Numbered from the stretch's first letter, positions 1 through 6,787 are shown. The stretch is DNA of 17,764 bases from an uncultured Gammaproteobacteria bacterium (GCA_937926265.1 CALAZS010000241.1:1-17764), one strand, 5' to 3'. Notes: generated by a model from the letters alone, not told the origin. Numbers and translations: made by a program.

Positions 1-2
1 AA

Positions 3-143
3 ACCAACTGGGACGGAAGTGCTAACGGTTACCAGAACATGAACAGCAACTTCGACGGTCGTGGTTACGGTTACAGCGCTCCTTACTACTACGGTGCACC
101 AGTTGCTCCAGTAGCTCCTGCTGCTGCTCCAGAAGCTAAATAA
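3..143 (+). CDS. sulfur globule family protein, 3' fragment
   Basis: This is the C-terminal end of a gene entering from the left edge; 46 codons then TAA at 141-143. The peptide is rich in Asn, Gly, Tyr, Pro and Ala, with a Gly-Tyr stretch (GRGYGYSAPYYYGAP) followed by a Pro-Val-Ala tail ending in PEAK. That composition matches the small secreted, structural sulfur globule proteins of sulfur-oxidising Gammaproteobacteria, which coat periplasmic sulfur deposits. Codon use is strongly biased to a few codons (GGT, TAC, AAC, GCT, CCA), which suggests high expression. A strong terminator follows 22 bases after the stop. The signal peptide and start lie outside the window, so the assignment rests on composition alone; another Gly/Tyr-rich exported protein is possible. 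Confidence 0.6.
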   Translation, partial: TNWDGSANGYQNMNSNFDGRGYGYSAPYYYGAPVAPVAPAAAPEAK

Positions 144-165
144 GGTTATTCTCTAACCTATTGAG

Positions 166-196
166 ACCCCAGCCAGAAATGGCTGGGGTTTCTTTT
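166..196 (+). terminator. rho-independent terminator of the sulfur-globule-like gene
   Basis: A perfect 10-bp stem, ACCCCAGCCA paired with TGGCTGGGGT, closes on a GAAA tetraloop (176-179) and is followed by TTCTTTT. It lies 22 bases after the stop at 143 and should end that transcript. Confidence 0.93.
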
Positions 197-215
197 ATTT
201 AATTTTTATATTTCG

Positions 216-458
216 ATGAACGAATCATTCAAATGGTCGGCAGAAGATACTCAGAATATCTACAATTTTCTGATCGTCCGGGGCTTTAAATTCTGCACAA
301 CAAAGGTTGATCCGGAATATTTAGACCGTGCCTGCTATGCCCTGCCATCCTCTCCTGAAAAAATGGAAGACTGGGTTATTCGGCATCTTGATAAGGCAGC
401 AGCCCAGGAACTGTATAAATTCATTCTTCGGGAAAGAAAAAACTTAAGCCAAACTTAA
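216..458 (+). CDS. hypothetical protein, 80 aa
   Basis: A short soluble protein that I do not recognise. It has no signal peptide or membrane segment and is mixed charged and aromatic (WSAED near the start, a C-terminal Lys/Arg/Glu helix-like stretch). Three Cys-containing or Cys-adjacent positions are scattered and form no motif. The ATG at 216 starts only 20 bases after the upstream terminator, in an AT-rich stretch, and no Shine-Dalgarno sequence is visible, so the start is uncertain. The stop TAA lies inside an 11-bp tandem repeat shared with the end of the convergent MOSC gene. It is considered coding because the frame stays open through a stretch that nothing else explains. Confidence 0.5.
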   Translation: MNESFKWSAEDTQNIYNFLIVRGFKFCTTKVDPEYLDRACYALPSSPEKMEDWVIRHLDKAAAQELYKFILRERKNLSQT

Positions 459-472
459 GTTAAACTTATGTT
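440..472. repeat. 3 x 11-bp tandem repeat between convergent genes
   Basis: Three adjacent units: AAACTTAAGCC (440-450), AAACTTAAGTT (451-461) and AAACTTATGTT (462-472). The second unit contains the TAA stop of the 80-aa gene (456-458). The third contains the TAA stop of the minus-strand MOSC gene (466-468). Confidence 0.85.
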
Positions 473-948
473 AGAAAAGTCAGTTCATCACCGACTTTAA
501 TTAAACCCGTCTTTAAAACCCTGGCACAGAAGCCACTGTGTTTATTTAAGGATTTAGCAGTACCTTTGATAACCAACTGATCCAGGTAACCGCAAGGCGG
601 TCTTGGCTTTTCATATTGAAAAACAGCCTCCCCAATTTGAAACATTTTATTCATTAGTTCCCTTGGATATATATCCGCAATGACAAGATTGCGACGGTGT
701 TGACCCAGATCCAATGTCATTGGCGCCTTTTTATTTGCCTTTGAAATCTCATGTAATGTAATAAAGGTTACCTGGCAACCTTCCACAGGATCCCAGTAAC
801 CTTTTTTTGTTTGATAACGATCACCTTCAAGCCCTTCGTTTTCAATAGCTGTAATTGAATCCAGGCTTTGCATAGGTTGTCCGGCTGATTCACATATATA
901 GATGAATCCCAAGTGAGGTTTTAGAGGTGATTTAAATAGATTAAACAT
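466..948 (-). CDS. MOSC domain-containing protein
   Basis: A stand-alone MOSC domain of 160 aa. MOSC is the C-terminal module of molybdenum cofactor sulfurase and is also found in YiiM/YcbX-type proteins, where it is linked to sulfur transfer and molybdopterin chemistry. Visible hallmarks are GLEGDRY (about residues 39-45), the HRRNLVI block (about 84-90), the conserved Cys in RPPCGYLDQL (C119) and the late GFCARVL...GLIKVGDEL segment that closes the beta barrel. No signal peptide is present, so it should be cytoplasmic. The ATG complements 946-948; no good Shine-Dalgarno is visible upstream. It ends convergently against the 80-aa gene. The exact substrate cannot be told from the sequence. 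Confidence 0.88.
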   Translation of the reverse strand: MFNLFKSPLKPHLGFIYICESAGQPMQSLDSITAIENEGLEGDRYQTKKGYWDPVEGCQVTFITLHEISKANKKAPMTLDLGQHRRNLVIADIYPRELMNKMFQIGEAVFQYEKPRPPCGYLDQLVIKGTAKSLNKHSGFCARVLKTGLIKVGDELTFLT

Positions 949-1088
949 TGTAAAAGTTATGCACCGGCATTAACGACATATTCGCAAATAAACCATAAAA
1001 AACAAGCAGGTTTAATCAAGGTTTACCTTAATGGCAATAACCAGAAAATCTCAATATTCTCGCTTAGGTTTTTTTGGAGATATTTATT

Positions 1089-1298
1089 ATGATTACTGAC
1101 CAGCTTTTAACTCAATATGCTTTACCTGTTTTTATCGGTGCTCTAATCATCCTTATGATCGGGGTTATCCTGAGTCTTGGAAAAAAATATAACGGCGGAT
1201 TTGCTGGTAATACAATCCTGTTAACCGCACTTGCCGGCGGTCTTGTAGGCTTCGTGATGATTTTTGTTGTTCAATCCACTATTTTGGATGTTGTTTAA
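1089..1298 (+). CDS. small two-helix membrane protein, 69 aa
   Basis: A short, very hydrophobic protein with two predicted membrane helices: about residues 10-30 (ALPVFIGALIILMIGVIL) and about 42-65 (ILLTALAGGLVGFVMIFVV). The Lys-Lys-Tyr-Asn loop between them is probably cytoplasmic. I chose the ATG at 1089, not the upstream in-frame TTG at 1074, because GGAGA (1076-1080) sits 8 bases before this ATG. I do not recognise the family and no partner gene is evident. A member of a small membrane regulator or holin-like group cannot be excluded, but nothing supports it. Confidence 0.72.
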   Translation: MITDQLLTQYALPVFIGALIILMIGVILSLGKKYNGGFAGNTILLTALAGGLVGFVMIFVVQSTILDVV

Positions 1299-1329
1299 AC
1301 CTGAACGAAATCAGAAAGCCATATAGATT

Positions 1330-2001
1330 TCAGGGAAAAGTTACGGATTCATCCCCACTTTGCCATGGCTTGTGCTTTTTCATAACGGTTTTAAACAATT
1401 CAGTTTCCAGAAAAAACTCAAGCCACTTTTGCAGATACGGCCAATTCATACTGTCAAAGCCATTTTTATCGACAAAAGCAAATTGCCTGATGAACGGAAA
1501 AATGGCGACATCCACCAGGGAAACCTTCTTTGAAACAAGGTATGAACTGCTCTGCAATAACGAATTTAATTTCGCTGGAAATTCGCTGGCTTTTTTTCTG
1601 TGGTACTCAACAGAATGTTCCGGAAAGCGGTCTGCATACTTATAACGATCAAGATAATATTTAAACTTGTTATCATTCATTTCAATCAGTTCTGACGCTG
1701 CCTGACCATTATTTTCAAGCCAACCATCAGGGTCATTAAGGCTCAAAGCCCAAAGCATGATATCAAGGCTTTCCTCCAGTATTTCGCCTTGATTAAGCTG
1801 TAAAACCGGTACGGTGGCCTTAGGCGATATCTGAATAAGTTGTACCGGTTTTTGCTTTAAGTCCACTTCCCGGTGCTCAACTTTCTGCCCACTAAAAGCT
1901 ATTGCCATTCTGGCCCGAATTGCATAGGGACAACGTCGAAACGAATAAAGTATCGGCAATGGTTTATCGTTATTCTGCTCCATGATCAAAATATACCTCA
2001 T
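1330..2001 (-). CDS. glutathione S-transferase family protein
   Basis: A cytoplasmic thioredoxin-fold/alpha-helical protein of up to 223 aa. The N-terminal GST domain shows LYSFRRCPYAIRARMA, with the CPY active-site motif typical of omega/glutaredoxin-like GSTs and stringent-starvation-type relatives. The KATVPVLQL cis-Pro loop and the ESLDIMLWAL segment (Glu-Ser glutathione gamma-Glu contact) follow. The C-terminal half is helical and contains the VDVAIFPFIRQFA motif with the GST N-capping Asp. These proteins usually use glutathione for disulfide reduction or conjugation. The start is ambiguous: the ATG at 2001 has AAAAGG only 3 bases upstream, while a second in-frame ATG at 1983 has GAGG 12 bases upstream. 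It is convergent with the small membrane gene. Confidence 0.88.
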   Translation of the reverse strand: MRYILIMEQNNDKPLPILYSFRRCPYAIRARMAIAFSGQKVEHREVDLKQKPVQLIQISPKATVPVLQLNQGEILEESLDIMLWALSLNDPDGWLENNGQAASELIEMNDNKFKYYLDRYKYADRFPEHSVEYHRKKASEFPAKLNSLLQSSSYLVSKKVSLVDVAIFPFIRQFAFVDKNGFDSMNWPYLQKWLEFFLETELFKTVMKKHKPWQSGDESVTFP

Positions 2002-2090
2002 CTACCTTTTCCCATACCACCAGAGATGAGATAAGAAATTCCTACTGGAATAAGAGCGGCTGCGACACTTTACGGATATTGGTAACATAC

Positions 2091-2138
2091 AGAAAACACC
2101 AGAGAAAACACTCGAGAAAACTCCAGAGCAAATACCAG
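2091..2138. repeat. 4 x 12-bp tandem repeat in the purT leader
   Basis: Four adjacent 12-base units: AGAAAACACCAG (2091-2102), AGAAAACACTCG (2103-2114), AGAAAACTCCAG (2115-2126) and AGCAAATACCAG (2127-2138). The array ends against the purT ribosome-binding site, AGGGG at 2137-2141. The reading frame of purT is open through it and would encode four Arg/Ser-Lys-X-Gln/Ser blocks if translated from the TTG at 2079. Confidence 0.85.
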
Positions 2139-2147
2139 GGGAAAAAA

Positions 2148-3341
2148 ATGACATCAATTGGCACACCCTTTTCAAACACATCCCGGAAGATACTTTTACT
2201 GGGCTCTGGAGAACTTGGTAAAGAAGTCGTGATTGAATTTCAACGCCTCGGCTGCGAAGTTATTGCCTGTGACCGCTACGATAATGCCCCTGCGATGCAG
2301 GTTGCTGACCGGTCCTATACGTTTTCCATGTTGGACAGTGACGAACTGCGCCGCGTCATTGAACTGGAAAAGCCCGATCATATCGTGCCGGAGATTGAAG
2401 CCATTTCAACCCCCACCTTGATCGAACTCGAAAAGGAAGGCTTTAACGTTACTCCAACAGCCAAAGCGGCTTTTTTAACAATGAACCGGGAAGGCATCCG
2501 TCGTCTTGCAGCAGAAGAACTTGGCCTGCCCACATCCAATTACCGCTTTGTTGATAACAAAGATGATTTTATTAATGCCGTCAACGAAGTGGGTATTCCC
2601 TGCGTGGTAAAGCCAATCATGAGTTCATCCGGCAAAGGCCAAAGTACCATTAAAAGCCCGGATGATATCGACACAAGCTGGGATTATGCCCAGCAAGGCG
2701 GACGAACCGGGGCCGGTAGAGTCATTGTCGAGGGTTTTGTCGATTTCGATTATGAAATTACACTGCTCACCGTACGCCACAAAACAGAAGATAAAGACAG
2801 CACCAGTTTTTGTCTGCCCATTGGTCATCGGCAGGAAGATGGTGATTACCAGGAATCATGGCAACCTCAACCAATGACTGATAATGCACTGACCGCTGCC
2901 AAAGACATCGCCAAAAAAATTACTGAAGCCCTGAGTGGTTATGGCATTTTTGGTGTTGAATTATTTATCAAAGGTGACCAGGTATTCTTCAGTGAAGTTT
3001 CTCCCCGCCCACACGATACCGGTATGGTTACAATGATATCGCAGGATTTATCGCAGTTTGCACTGCATGCGCGTGCAATTTTGGGCCTGCCGATACCCAA
3101 TATTCAACAACACGGACCTTCCGCTTCAGCTGTTATTCTGGTTGAAGGTAACTCCGGGCAAGTCGTTTTTAATCATATTGACAGAGCGCTTGCAGAACCC
3201 GATACACAATTGCGCCTGTTCGGAAAACCAGAAGTCCAAGGTAAACGCCGCATGGGCGTTGCACTGGCGCGTGCAGAAAGCACTGATGAGGCTAAAATCA
3301 AAGCTCAACGCTCTGCTTCCAGCGTCAGCGTAGAACTGTAG
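2148..3341 (+). CDS. purT: formate-dependent phosphoribosylglycinamide formyltransferase (GAR transformylase 2)
   Basis: An ATP-grasp enzyme of purine biosynthesis that makes formyl-GAR from GAR, formate and ATP. The protein (397 aa; the E. coli enzyme is 392) matches PurT along its whole length. Visible segments are the N-terminal LLGSGELGKEV loop, DRYDNAPAMQVADRS, VPEIEAI, TMNREGIRRLAAEELGLPTS, the ATP-grasp core VKPIMSSSGKGQS and QQGGRTGAGRVIVEGFVDFD, then GHRQEDGDYQESWQPQ and EVSPRPHDTGMVTMISQDLSQFALH. The ATG at 2148 was chosen because it aligns with the family start (MTSIGTP) and has AGGGG 6 bases upstream. The frame extends upstream to a TTG at 2079 through a 12-bp repeat with no visible ribosome-binding site there. 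It appears to be transcribed alone. Confidence 0.97.
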   Translation: MTSIGTPFSNTSRKILLLGSGELGKEVVIEFQRLGCEVIACDRYDNAPAMQVADRSYTFSMLDSDELRRVIELEKPDHIVPEIEAISTPTLIELEKEGFNVTPTAKAAFLTMNREGIRRLAAEELGLPTSNYRFVDNKDDFINAVNEVGIPCVVKPIMSSSGKGQSTIKSPDDIDTSWDYAQQGGRTGAGRVIVEGFVDFDYEITLLTVRHKTEDKDSTSFCLPIGHRQEDGDYQESWQPQPMTDNALTAAKDIAKKITEALSGYGIFGVELFIKGDQVFFSEVSPRPHDTGMVTMISQDLSQFALHARAILGLPIPNIQQHGPSASAVILVEGNSGQVVFNHIDRALAEPDTQLRLFGKPEVQGKRRMGVALARAESTDEAKIKAQRSASSVSVEL

Positions 3342-3354
3342 AGCCAAGATTAAA

Positions 3355-3396
3355 TATTAGCTATTGGATATCAGCTATTTGATATTAGCTATGACT
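3355..3396. repeat. 3 x 14-bp tandem repeat between purT and the chemoreceptor gene
   Basis: Units are TATTAGCTATTGGA (3355-3368), TATCAGCTATTTGA (3369-3382) and TATTAGCTATGACT (3383-3396). The array lies between two convergent genes. The third unit contains the stop codon of the minus-strand chemoreceptor (3385-3387). Confidence 0.82.
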
Positions 3397-4533
3397 GGAA
3401 ATAGCACTGGCACAGAGAATATTATGGTCCACTTCACCTGATCGGGCTATTTCTTCCAGGTGACTCAATACTTCAAGGCTGGCTTTTTCCATTTCTTTCA
3501 AATGTTCTAATACCTTGAAGGTGTTGTGAGCCTGGTTCTCCTGAATTGCAGCCACCCCATGAGAATGTACCATTTGATGGGGCCTCTCTATTTCCCGGTA
3601 ACCCGGCAAATGAGAAAAGCAGTCTTTCCCATCTCCTTCGTAATACCATTTTCCAAGCCTGCATTGATGGTGATCGGCAAAATCTGCTTCTGACTTGTTT
3701 GACTGACCCATTATTACCCGGTAGATGTTGAACTTGTAAACAAGATGATCCAGTTTGGCCAACTCTACAAAGCCACGCAAGGCACCAGCAGAAATTGTTC
3801 CTTCCATTTTCTGCGACAAGCCAAGCAAAGACATAATCACATCGGTCGTTTGTGTTCCGACATCCGATAACTCCAGGGACTGATTGCTCATATCTTCCAT
3901 TGTGTGAGTGGTTGAATCTGTTTCCTGCAAAATCTGTTCAACTTCTTTTGTAATTTCGCTGGTGGCTTCGGAGGTTTTAGTCGACAGGTTACGCACTTCA
4001 TCTGCCACCACTGCAAATCCTCGCCCATGTTCACCTGCACGGGCAGCTTCAATAGCCGCATTTAAAGCCAGTAAATTGGTCTGCTCTGAAATGCCGTTAA
4101 TTAGACCAATCACGTCTCTGACTGAGTCCATGCGCTTATCAAGACTGGAAAACTTTTCAACTGTCTCATGCGTGGAATCAGACATCTGGCGTAAATTTGT
4201 CACCAGTTTTTCGGTGTTATTCTTGGCGTTAATCGATTCACCTGCCGCCTGGATTGCTGTTTGTTTTTCTTCCTGCAGCATTCCTGAAAGGCTGGTTAAT
4301 GACGTCTGCATTTCAGCCAGGCTGTCTCCAAAATGCTGGAACAAATCAAAAAGCCCAAAGGCCAGGCTCGACAGCTCTTTTACTTCTGAAAGCTCGTGAT
4401 TTGCTGACTGCAAAGCCATCTCTTTTTCAGCCAGTTCATTTTTTAAACGGGTAATTTCTTCAGCCTGTTCTGAAACCTCTGACTTAACCTGTTCAAACAC
4501 TTCTTTTTGTTTACCTAAACAAAGACTCAACAT
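3385..4533 (-). CDS. soluble methyl-accepting chemotaxis protein with C-terminal CZB zinc-binding domain
   Basis: A cytoplasmic chemoreceptor of 382 aa with no membrane segment. An N-terminal coiled coil (about residues 8-60) leads into the MCP signalling domain. Its hairpin tip is clear: GLINGISEQTNLLALNAAIEA and GRGFAVVADEVRNLS, which contact CheA and CheW. The C-terminal part is a CZB domain: H263 (LDHLVYK), C291 in HQCRLGKWY, and H319/H323 (PHQMVH), the His-Cys-His-His zinc set with the expected four-residue spacing of the last pair. CZB receptors of this type sense zinc or hypochlorite-type oxidation of the Zn-Cys centre in studied cases. I chose the ATG at 4533 (GGGGAAG about 9 bases upstream); a TTG at 4590 would add 19 residues. 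No chemotaxis operon is present locally. Confidence 0.93.
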   Translation of the reverse strand: MLSLCLGKQKEVFEQVKSEVSEQAEEITRLKNELAEKEMALQSANHELSEVKELSSLAFGLFDLFQHFGDSLAEMQTSLTSLSGMLQEEKQTAIQAAGESINAKNNTEKLVTNLRQMSDSTHETVEKFSSLDKRMDSVRDVIGLINGISEQTNLLALNAAIEAARAGEHGRGFAVVADEVRNLSTKTSEATSEITKEVEQILQETDSTTHTMEDMSNQSLELSDVGTQTTDVIMSLLGLSQKMEGTISAGALRGFVELAKLDHLVYKFNIYRVIMGQSNKSEADFADHHQCRLGKWYYEGDGKDCFSHLPGYREIERPHQMVHSHGVAAIQENQAHNTFKVLEHLKEMEKASLEVLSHLEEIARSGEVDHNILCASAISSHS

Positions 4534-4597
4534 AGGATAAAACTTCCCCAACACGACTAATTTAGAAAATACTAATATAAGATTGGCCAATTAAAAA

Positions 4598-4638
4598 TGA
4601 TCTGAGTCAATTGTTCGAATTGAACGTTTTTGATCTGA
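4598..4638. promoter_or_regulatory. possible operator in the chemoreceptor / rhodanese-MBL divergent region
   Basis: Two direct copies of TGATCTGA (4598-4605 and 4631-4638) flank an inverted repeat TCAATT-gttcg-AATTGA (4607-4623). The cluster sits between two divergent genes, where a regulator could act on both. No known factor motif is recognised. Confidence 0.3.
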
Positions 4639-4659
4639 ATTAGGAAATTTCAATCTCAA

Positions 4660-4686
4660 TTATGTTAAATTAGTCCGCGATATAAT
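4660..4686 (+). promoter_or_regulatory. putative sigma-70 promoter of the rhodanese-MBL gene
   Basis: A perfect -10 box TATAAT at 4681-4686 lies 34 bases before the ATG at 4721. The best -35 match, TTATGT at 4660-4665, is poor and the spacer is short (15), so the -10 carries most of the weight; an activator may be needed. Confidence 0.5.
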
Positions 4687-4720
4687 AAAAAAATCGTTTA
4701 TTAAGTTAATTTAATCAGCT

Positions 4721-6070
4721 ATGCCAAGTTTCGTTTATTTACTTCCTTATTTTTTCCTTTCAGTTTTTCTTAATACTGCACAGGCTACTGCACAGGCCAA
4801 TGATTCAAGTCTGACCAGTAATACGTCATTTAGTATGTCATTACTTGAAAAAGCCGCTAAGGAAATACCTGACATTGATACCTTTAATCTGGAAGAACTA
4901 CTCGACACACAACCTGAAACAGTGGTTATCGATGTCAGAACAGCAGACGAATTAGTCCAGCTTGGCGGCATGATTGACAGCGCCCACACACACAACATTC
5001 CCCGTGGCTGGCTGGAATTCAGGATGCCGGATATCGTCCCGGATAAAAATACGCCGATCGTTGTTTACTGCGGTCGTAATGAACGCAGTCCGCTTGCTGC
5101 ATTAACGCTTAAAGAAATGGGCTATACCAACGTCACTAATTACTCTGACGGTTTTTTTGTCTGGCGTGATGCCAAAATGCCGGTTTACAGTTTTGACCAG
5201 ACACTGGACTCATTTCTTTATCGCCTGCCGGAAAAAGTAGCCCCAAACGTCTGGTCAGCTATTGGAGCCACACAACCCCGCACCTACGCCAATTCCGGTC
5301 ATAACAACAACCTTAGCTTTGTTGTCACGCCAGAAGGTGTACTTGTTGTAAATGCCGGGGACAACTACCTGTTAGCCGAGGCATTACATAATCAAATCCG
5401 GGCAGTTACTGACAAGCCGGTCAAATATGTTGTGCTTGAAAATGGACAGGGGCATGCCATGCTCGGTACAAGTTACTGGCAAGACCAGGGAGCAAAGGTT
5501 ATTGCCCATGTTGACGCTGTTAAAGAAATTGAAAAACATGGCAAACAGGTTTTCGAAAACATGCGTGGCCGCCTTCGGGATAAATCCCTGAACACCGTTT
5601 TATCGAGACCAGATGAAACCTTTGAGGATAAAAAAGTTATTGAACTGGGCGGCACACGTTTTGAGCTGTTGTATCTGGGACCTGCACACAGTCCCGGGGA
5701 TATTTCAGTCTGGATGCCAAATGAGAAAATCATGATTTCTGGTGATATTGCCTTTCATCAGCGAATGTTGCCTATTTTCAAATATACAAACACCGCAAAC
5801 TGGCTGGAAACCTGGAAGATTTTTGAATCTTATCAACCTGAAATCATCATTCCCGGACATGGTGATCCAACAGACCTGGCAACTGTGACCCGCGATACCT
5901 ATGACTACCTCACATATCTGCGCAAGGAAATAGCCGAGGTGCTTGATAAAGGCGAAAGCCTTGTGGAAGCTGCCGATGTAGATCAGTCACAATTTAAATA
6001 CCTGCATACCTTCAGGGAATTATCCAGGCTCAATGCATCCAGGGTTTTCCTGGAAATGGAATTCGAATAA
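4721..6070 (+). CDS. exported rhodanese / metallo-beta-lactamase-fold fusion protein
   Basis: A two-domain protein of 449 aa with a signal peptide (about residues 1-26, ending ATAQA), so probably periplasmic. Residues about 45-155 are a rhodanese domain (VVIDVRTADE, then the active-site loop YCGRNERS with C117), which carries sulfane sulfur as a persulfide. Residues about 175-420 are an MBL fold of the SoxH-like group. The usual HxHxDH metal motif is degenerate: the matching site reads ENGQGH, keeping only H245. H323 (PAHSPGD), D342 (SGD) and H380 (IPGHGD) remain. This suggests one metal or an altered site. Known rhodanese-MBL fusions include persulfide dioxygenases, but those keep the HxHxDH motif, so that activity should not be assumed. 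The gene stands 62 bases upstream of the TonB-domain gene and may share its transcript. Confidence 0.9.
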   Translation: MPSFVYLLPYFFLSVFLNTAQATAQANDSSLTSNTSFSMSLLEKAAKEIPDIDTFNLEELLDTQPETVVIDVRTADELVQLGGMIDSAHTHNIPRGWLEFRMPDIVPDKNTPIVVYCGRNERSPLAALTLKEMGYTNVTNYSDGFFVWRDAKMPVYSFDQTLDSFLYRLPEKVAPNVWSAIGATQPRTYANSGHNNNLSFVVTPEGVLVVNAGDNYLLAEALHNQIRAVTDKPVKYVVLENGQGHAMLGTSYWQDQGAKVIAHVDAVKEIEKHGKQVFENMRGRLRDKSLNTVLSRPDETFEDKKVIELGGTRFELLYLGPAHSPGDISVWMPNEKIMISGDIAFHQRMLPIFKYTNTANWLETWKIFESYQPEIIIPGHGDPTDLATVTRDTYDYLTYLRKEIAEVLDKGESLVEAADVDQSQFKYLHTFRELSRLNASRVFLEMEFE

Positions 6071-6132
6071 GACACGGACATATCCCTTATTTCTGATAGA
6101 ATTTTGGTATTTCAAATTAAAGTAATTGCATC

Positions 6133-6642
6133 ATGAAAGTCCTGTTTGCACTCATTTTCCTGGCTTCGTCCCAGCTTGTTTTGGCCCAGATATACATGTG
6201 CGAAGTTGACGGTAATATCTCTTACCAGGAAGCCCCCTGCGAATCCGCGCTAAACTCGCCAGCCCTTGGTATTCAAAAATCTGTAATCGAACCCAAATAC
6301 CTGAATGCCAAAACCACTGACGCGATTTATGCGCAGTACTATAAAAGCCTGGTTGAAAAGATCGAAAAAACCGGTAACGACAATTACCCGCTTCTGGCAA
6401 AGCAGCAAAAACTTTTTGGTGATGTGCTGGTACAGTTTTTCTTAAAGCCGGAAGGTAATGTCGAGAATGTCATTATCAGGGAATCCTCAGGGCATGATGT
6501 ACTCGATAAGGCTGCGGCTGATATTGTAAATTCAGCCTCACGGTTTCCCCGTTTCCCCCGTGAAATCACCAAGGAAACATCTGAACTGATCGTTTCTGTT
6601 CGCCTGGCTTTTCTCAAGCCACATACAGTTAAATGTAAATGA
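6133..6642 (+). CDS. small exported protein with DUF4124-like N-terminus and TonB C-terminal domain
   Basis: A 169-aa protein with a cleavable signal peptide (residues 1-18, ending VLA before QIYMC). The first mature segment, IYMCEVDGNISYQEAPC, resembles the DUF4124 beta-hairpin with paired Cys residues. Residues about 83-142 form a TonB C-terminal domain (DVLVQFFLKPEGNVENVIIRESSG followed by LDKAAADIV and FPRFP). True TonB proteins keep an N-terminal membrane anchor and a Pro-rich spanner. This protein has neither, so it is not an ordinary energy transducer; a periplasmic adaptor role is more likely. The ATG has only a weak TAAAG upstream. It follows the rhodanese-MBL gene by 62 bases with no terminator between them. 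Confidence 0.82.
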   Translation: MKVLFALIFLASSQLVLAQIYMCEVDGNISYQEAPCESALNSPALGIQKSVIEPKYLNAKTTDAIYAQYYKSLVEKIEKTGNDNYPLLAKQQKLFGDVLVQFFLKPEGNVENVIIRESSGHDVLDKAAADIVNSASRFPRFPREITKETSELIVSVRLAFLKPHTVKCK

Positions 6643-6692
6643 AATAAATTCACAAAAACGCCTGCTTAAACCACCCTGCTTTTCAAGCAAAC

Positions 6693-6698
6693 TATACT
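6693..6698 (+). promoter_or_regulatory. putative -10 box for the 75-aa gene
   Basis: TATACT at 6693-6698 would place transcription start near 6705, right at the first base of the hairpin leader. No convincing -35 is visible, so the promoter call is tentative. Confidence 0.4.
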
Positions 6699-6701
6699 TA
6701 C

Positions 6702-6787
6702 TAATAGGAGACGGCTTTTTGTAAGTTACAAAAAACCATGAAGTCTCCTGTTTTAAGCCATTAAAAGGTATTAATAGGAGAGCCGCT
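6702..6787 (+). promoter_or_regulatory. leader hairpin with duplicated Shine-Dalgarno sequence
   Basis: TAATAGGAGA occurs twice, at 6702-6711 and 6772-6781. The second copy is the ribosome-binding site of the gene starting at 6788 (AGGAGA, 6 bases before the ATG). The first copy forms the 5' arm of a long hairpin. AGGAGAC (6706-6712) pairs perfectly with GTCTCCT (6743-6749). Inside it GGCTTTTTGTAA (6713-6724) pairs with TTACAAAAAACC (6726-6737) with one mismatch, and a five-base bulge lies at 6738-6742. Because TCTCCT (6744-6749) is equally complementary to the real ribosome-binding site, two exclusive folds are possible: one that frees translation and one that blocks it. Confidence 0.55.

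Noticed and set aside
1008..1029. Two AGGTTTA copies 11 bases apart before the small membrane gene
   Set aside because: Only seven bases match and the rest of the unit differs, so it is not counted with the tandem arrays.
1299..1334. Possible bidirectional terminator between the small membrane gene and the GST gene
   Set aside because: The best stem (CCTGAA / TTCAGG) is weak, has a large loop and no T-run on the plus strand, and it overlaps the GST stop codon.
3908..4399. 163-aa plus-strand frame opposite the chemoreceptor
   Set aside because: It mirrors the conserved MCP signalling domain, whose codons produce open antisense frames; there is no ribosome-binding site.
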